Assembly (NCBI GenBank): GCA_002317305.1
Contig: DCIZ01000127.1
Coordinates: 1 to 8,069, forward strand
Direction of reading: 5' to 3'
DNA length: 8,069 nucleotides
Source: Campylobacter sp. UBA1713
Lineage (GTDB): Bacteria > Campylobacterota > Campylobacteria > Campylobacterales > Campylobacteraceae
Positions within the stretch are counted from its first letter, which is position 1. Every line of letters starts with the position of its first letter. The position numbers were made by a program, and so were the translations under genes. Shown here piece after piece: positions 5,210 to 8,069 of this stretch. The notes under the pieces are model-generated. The model ran no database searches. It saw only the letters and a program-made list of their open reading frames with translations, and was not told the origin of the DNA.

Positions 5210-5919
5210 TTTTTTCCTTTTTGGTTTATTTTCGAAAGCTCATAACACAAAATTCCAAAAGCCACACTCACGTTTAGGCTGTCAAATTCTCGTGCCATCT
5301 TTACACTCAAAACGTGGTCGCACTTTTGGACTATTTTTTGCGGGACACCCTGCCCTTCGCTTCCCATCACAAGCGCTACCTTTTCGCCAAATTTGTCATT
5401 TTTTTCGCACACCTCCAGCGCGCTCACCCCTTTTGCATCTGCTACGCAAAGCGTAAAACCCTGCTGCCGTAACTCGTTTAGTGCGCTACCACCGTCCTCA
5501 CAAACACAAATGGGCAGTTCAAAAGCCGCACCGCTACTCGTGCGTAAAACGCCCTCAGCATTTACGCCCTTTGCCACCACCACAAGCCCGCTAACGCCAA
5601 AAGCCCACGCCGAGCGTGCTATGGCGCCTATGTTTCCCACATCGCTCACGCCCCACAAAACCGCGACAAAATCGCCTCGCTTTACGCTCTCAAATTTAGC
5701 AAATACGAAGTCATCTACCTCTGCCAAAAAGCCCTGATGGTTGCCACCATGTGCTAATGCTTGTGCCTTTTGGTTGTCTATCCTTTCTATCTTTAAACCC
5801 AAATTTGACACTTGCTTAAAAAGCTTTTTGTCTATCTCTTTGCTTAAAAAGATGCGTTTAATGCTCTCTTTTCGTCTCTCCAAAATGTGTAAAAAAAGTT
5901 GTTTTCCATAGATAATCAT
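5206..5919 (-). CDS. rlmB: TrmH/RlmB-family rRNA 2'-O-methyltransferase (SPOUT)
   Basis: This 237-residue enzyme transfers methyl from SAM to a ribose 2'-OH; the closest family is RlmB (23S rRNA G2251). The N-terminal 80 residues fit the RNA-binding substrate domain, ending in HGGNHQGFLAEV (57-68). The SPOUT knot follows: motif 1 VSDVGNIGAIARSA (91-104, N96 and R102), RTSSGAA (126-132), motif 2 VMGSEGQGV (184-192, E188) and motif 3 SLNVSVAFGILCYE (214-227, N216). The usual Pro after the Asp of motif 1 (DP.N) is Val here. The start, MIIYGKQ, is where homologues begin, but no clear Shine-Dalgarno precedes it. It is the first gene of a two-gene unit with the secreted protein and is divergent from proS. 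Family is certain; the exact nucleotide target is inferred. Confidence 0.88.
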   Translation of the reverse strand: MIIYGKQLFLHILERRKESIKRIFLSKEIDKKLFKQVSNLGLKIERIDNQKAQALAHGGNHQGFLAEVDDFVFAKFESVKRGDFVAVLWGVSDVGNIGAIARSAWAFGVSGLVVVAKGVNAEGVLRTSSGAAFELPICVCEDGGSALNELRQQGFTLCVADAKGVSALEVCEKNDKFGEKVALVMGSEGQGVPQKIVQKCDHVLSVKMAREFDSLNVSVAFGILCYELSKINQKGKK

Positions 5920-5945
5920 AAGCGTGATTTTAGCTTTTTTGAAAT

Positions 5946-5974
5946 TTAATTTTGCTTAAATAGACGTGTATAAT
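5946..5974 (+). promoter_or_regulatory. Probable proS promoter
   Basis: A perfect TATAAT at 5969-5974 (GTGTATAATGC) is preceded by T-rich DNA (TTAATTTTGCTT) and no strong -35. Transcription from here would give a leader of about 235 bases before proS. TATTAT at 6111-6116 is a weaker alternative with a shorter leader. Confidence 0.45.
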
Positions 5975-5980
5975 GCATAA

Positions 5981-5989
5981 ATTTTACCA
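5981..5989 (-). promoter_or_regulatory. Possible rlmB promoter
   Basis: On the minus strand TGGTAAAAT (5989-5981) resembles an extended -10 (TGnTAnAAT), with about 55 bases to the rlmB start. It nearly abuts the proS TATAAT on the other strand, so the two promoters would be back to back. Confidence 0.35.
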
Positions 5990-6020
5990 TTTTTTAATCA
6001 ACTTTTCGCTACCTTAAGGA

Positions 6021-6065
6021 CATCTCTAAAACCACTTAACTAAATTTGAGTGGCTCGCTTTTTAG
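6021..6065 (+). repeat. CATCTCTAAAA repeat and stem-loop in the proS leader
   Basis: CATCTCTAAAA (6021-6031) is the same 11-mer found at 6147-6157 and, inverted, at 41-51. In RNA, CCACUUAA (6032-6039) pairs with UUGAGUGG (6046-6053) over 8 bp with one G-U around a 6-nt loop. CUAAAA (6026-6031) can extend it by pairing with UUUUAG (6060-6065) across a one-sided bulge. Confidence 0.55.
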
Positions 6066-6146
6066 CCTGTTTTTGTGCTTTTTTGCCTTAAAACTCGTCA
6101 AATACGCTAGTATTATCCTCGTTTTAAAACAAAAAATCACTAGAAA

Positions 6147-6188
6147 CATCTCTAAAAATCGAGCCAAACTGGTTTTAAAGATGCCCTT
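6147..6188 (+). repeat. Dispersed repeat copy B, palindromic (AGCCAAACTGGTTTT family)
   Basis: CATCTCTAAAA (6147-6157) is an inverted repeat of TTTTAAAGATG (6173-6183) with one mismatch, and CCA/TGG (6164-6166/6170-6172) closes the tip. The segment 6155-6187 aligns with 22-55 at the left edge of the window. It ends about 18 bases before the proS ribosome-binding site, so it will be in the transcript. Confidence 0.7.
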
Positions 6189-6205
6189 AAACAAATTTAA
6201 CTCAC

Positions 6206-6210
6206 AAGGA
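6206..6210 (+). promoter_or_regulatory. Ribosome-binding site of proS
   Basis: AAGGA, six bases before the ATG at 6217. It fixes the proS start and rejects the upstream in-frame TTG at 6046. Confidence 0.8.
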
Positions 6211-6216
6211 TTCTAC

Positions 6217-7929
6217 ATGAGGTTCTCAAAATTCTACATTCCTACGCTAAAAGAGGCGCCAAAAGACGCCCTACTTCCTAGCCATCAGCTACTCATTAGA
6301 GCAGGTTTTATCCAGCAAATAGGCAGCGGGCTTTACAACTTTTTGCCACTGGGCAAACGTGTCTTACGCAAGATAGAAAACATCGTCAGAGAGGAGATGG
6401 ATAAAGCGGGCGCAAACGAAGTAGGACTAAGCTTTGTCGTGCCGAGTGAGCTTTGGAAACAGAGCGGACGATTTTACAAATTTGGCGCTGAGATGCTACG
6501 GCTAAAAGACCGAAAAGAGAACGAATTTCTCCTTGCGCCGACACACGAAGAGAGCATCACAGACCTAGTTAAAAACCGCGTAACTAGCTACAAACAGCTC
6601 CCGCTGAATCTCTACCAAATAGGGCTAAAATTCCGCGATGAAGCGCGACCTCGCTTTGGGCTCATGAGATGCCGCGAATTTGTCATGAAAGATGGCTACA
6701 GCTTTCACGCAAGTGCTGCTGACATGAAGCGTGAATTTGCAGCCATGCAAGAGGCTTATGAGCGAATTTTTACGCGTTTGGGGCTAAATTTTTGCGCCGT
6801 TGAAGCCGACAGCGGCGCAATAGGCGGTAGCGGAAGTCGCGAATTTATGGTGCTAGCACAAAACGGCGAAGATGACATACTCATTAGCGAGCGTGGCGAC
6901 TACGCGGCAAATGTAGAAGCAGCGGTGCGGAAACCTCGCACGACTAACGAAGAGCGTCCGTTCAGCGAACAAGGGCTTAGCAAATTTGCCACGCCAAACT
7001 GCGCGACCATAGACGACGTAGCGGCGTTTTTCCACGTTTCGCCATTTTTTTGCATAAAAGCCGTTTTGAAAAAGATGATCTTTGCCGAGAGTGAAAAGGT
7101 GGTGGCGTTTTTTGTGCGTGGCGATGACGAATTGCAAGAGAAAAAAGCCATAAACGCGTGTGGCGCTATAGACATAACAGACGCTTCTGCTGACGAGGTG
7201 GCGCGTGCTGGCTTTGTGGCGGGCTACTGCGGACCAGTCGGGCTAAAAGCGGGCACGGAGTTTTACATAGACCGCGAACTAAAAGGCGAATTTGAGATGA
7301 TTTGCGGTGCAAACGAAGAGGGCTTTCACCTAACAGGCGTAAAGGTGGTAAATTTTGCCGAAGAGCGCTACAAAGACCTCGTGGCAGTTCGCGCAGGCGA
7401 CGAGGCGGTGGGCGGCGGCGTTTTGCGGCTCACAAAGGGCATAGAAGTGGGGCACATCTTTCAGCTAGGACAAAAATACAGCGAGGCGATGCGAGCGGAG
7501 TTTTTGGACGAGTTTGGCAAAAGTCAGCCTTTTTGGATGGGGTGCTACGGCATAGGCGTAAGCCGTCTAGTGGCGGTGGCAGTGGAGAGTAAACACGACG
7601 AAAAAGGGTGTGTGTGGAACGAAGCCATAGCACCTTTTGGCGTGCATGTGGTCGTGGGAAATGCAAAGGACGAAGCGGCGCTCAAATTTGCTTTTGAACT
7701 AGAAAGGGCTTTAGAAGCTGCTGGCGTGGAGGTGCTAGTAGACGAGACAAATGAGCGTTTTGGTGTGAAGATGGCAAACTTTGAGCTCATCGGCGTGCCG
7801 ACTGGCATCATCGTGGGAAAGGGGCTAGCGGAGGGGCGTGTTGAGCTCGTTAAGCGAGACGGGCTAGTAAAAAGCGTGGTGGAAGCAGACGTGGAAAAAC
7901 TAGTGGCGATGCTGCGTCCGAAAAACTAA
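6217..7929 (+). CDS. proS: Prolyl-tRNA synthetase (bacterial type, with editing domain)
   Basis: This 570-residue class II synthetase charges tRNA-Pro with proline; the E. coli enzyme has 572 residues. Visible parts in order are the N-terminal catalytic core with GSGLYNFLPLG (36-46), the TxE loop in APTHEE (107-112), motif 2 FRDEARPRFGLMR (139-151) continuing to the KDGYSFH block (158-164), and motif 3 GCYGIGVSRL (442-451). Between motifs 2 and 3 sits the INS editing domain (about 225-405), which removes mischarged Ala-tRNA; AGYCGPVGL (335-343) belongs to it and K281 is the likely counterpart of the key lysine. The C-terminal anticodon-binding domain spans about 470-565. The start is set by AAGGA and by the family N-terminus RFSKFYIPTLKEAP. 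It is divergent from rlmB and appears intact. Confidence 0.97.
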   Translation: MRFSKFYIPTLKEAPKDALLPSHQLLIRAGFIQQIGSGLYNFLPLGKRVLRKIENIVREEMDKAGANEVGLSFVVPSELWKQSGRFYKFGAEMLRLKDRKENEFLLAPTHEESITDLVKNRVTSYKQLPLNLYQIGLKFRDEARPRFGLMRCREFVMKDGYSFHASAADMKREFAAMQEAYERIFTRLGLNFCAVEADSGAIGGSGSREFMVLAQNGEDDILISERGDYAANVEAAVRKPRTTNEERPFSEQGLSKFATPNCATIDDVAAFFHVSPFFCIKAVLKKMIFAESEKVVAFFVRGDDELQEKKAINACGAIDITDASADEVARAGFVAGYCGPVGLKAGTEFYIDRELKGEFEMICGANEEGFHLTGVKVVNFAEERYKDLVAVRAGDEAVGGGVLRLTKGIEVGHIFQLGQKYSEAMRAEFLDEFGKSQPFWMGCYGIGVSRLVAVAVESKHDEKGCVWNEAIAPFGVHVVVGNAKDEAALKFAFELERALEAAGVEVLVDETNERFGVKMANFELIGVPTGIIVGKGLAEGRVELVKRDGLVKSVVEADVEKLVAMLRPKN

Positions 7930-8060
7930 AACGGCAAACGGCATTTGTGATGGCAGAGAGTCGTAAAATTTACGAAAAAACGAATTTTTCAAAATTTACT
8001 TTTGTTTTAAATTTCACGATTCTTCGCTTTAATTATAAATTTATAAAAAGGTGGTCAAAA
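7930..8060. other. AT-rich spacer after proS
   Basis: No gene is seen. ACGGCAAACGGCATTTGT (7930-7947) and later ACGATTCTTCG (8016-8026) echo words in the 4232-4323 repeat block. TCGTAAA-A-TTTACGA (about 7955-7969) is an inverted repeat, but its one-base centre makes it a poor hairpin and no clear U-tract follows. I find no strong proS terminator. Confidence 0.4.
8034..8054 (+). promoter_or_regulatory. Possible promoter and ribosome-binding site for the next gene
   Basis: TATAAA (8034-8039) sits in very T/A-rich DNA, about 20 bases before an ATG, and AAGGTGG (8048-8054) lies six bases before that ATG. The Shine-Dalgarno is convincing; the -10 is only a candidate. Confidence 0.4.
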
Positions 8061-8069
8061 ATGGGACTA
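8061..8069 (+). CDS. Start of an unidentified gene, cut by the window edge
   Basis: Only ATG GGA CTA (Met-Gly-Leu) is inside the window. The start is supported by AAGGTGG six bases upstream. Three residues do not allow any identification. Confidence 0.5.

Larger units (their letters stand above)
5920..6216. other. Divergent rlmB-proS promoter region and proS leader
   Basis: The 297 bases hold outward-facing promoter candidates near 5969-5986 and then about 235 bases of proS leader with two potential stem-loops. A TTG-started extension of proS from 6046 is open but reads as low-complexity sequence and has no Shine-Dalgarno, so no gene is called. No T-box signature (AGGGTGG-type antiterminator) is present. 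Confidence 0.6.

Noticed and set aside
6046..6216. N-terminal extension of proS from a TTG codon
   Set aside because: The extra 57 residues are low-complexity, include the dispersed repeat copy and half of a leader stem-loop, and lack a Shine-Dalgarno; the ATG at 6217 has AAGGA and starts the family sequence.
5975..6216. T-box leader controlling proS
   Set aside because: No AGGGTGG-type T-box sequence or antiterminator/terminator pair is visible, and T-boxes are not typical of Campylobacterota.
6853..7811. Antisense and alternative frames within proS
   Set aside because: All lie opposite or out of frame with an intact, well-conserved synthetase and show no coding evidence of their own.

Overview
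The window looks like chromosomal DNA from a Campylobacter or a close relative in the Campylobacterota. Three things point there: AAATTTG/CAAATTT words are abundant, promoters show a TATAAT -10 with T-rich upstream DNA instead of a clear -35, and the protein families are typical. The rlmB / secreted protein / aminotransferase order resembles, from memory, the C. jejuni Cj0153c-Cj0150c neighbourhood. Base composition looks less AT-rich than C. jejuni, which would suit the oral group (rectus, showae, curvus, gracilis); that is inference.

Layout: 1-188 is non-coding and holds two dispersed repeat copies. 189-1722 (minus) is a two-gene unit, rsfS then cytX (ribosome silencing factor; CytX-type NCS1 transporter). 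1915-2352 (minus) is dps, with its own extended -10 promoter and a good intrinsic terminator. 2383-2816 is a 430-bp gene-free block with a long hairpin and a 46-bp tandem repeat that runs into the aminotransferase stop codon. 2817-4022 (minus) is an AlaC-like aminotransferase. 4023-4399 is a second gene-free block containing a composite palindromic element with a 93-bp internal duplication. 4400-5919 (minus) is rlmB followed, with a 4-bp ATGA overlap, by a secreted protein of unknown function. 5920-6216 is a divergent promoter region and a long structured leader. 6217-7929 (plus) is proS. 7930-8060 is AT-rich spacer, and a new plus-strand gene begins at 8061 and leaves the window.

The genes are mostly housekeeping: translation (rlmB, rsfS, proS), iron/DNA protection (dps), amino-acid metabolism (aminotransferase) and probable thiamine-precursor or nucleobase uptake (cytX). 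They do not form one pathway. I see no phage, IS transposase, CRISPR array, toxin-antitoxin pair or defence system. The unusual content is intergenic: at least three families of short palindromic or tandem repeats occupy the gaps where gene order seems to have been rearranged.
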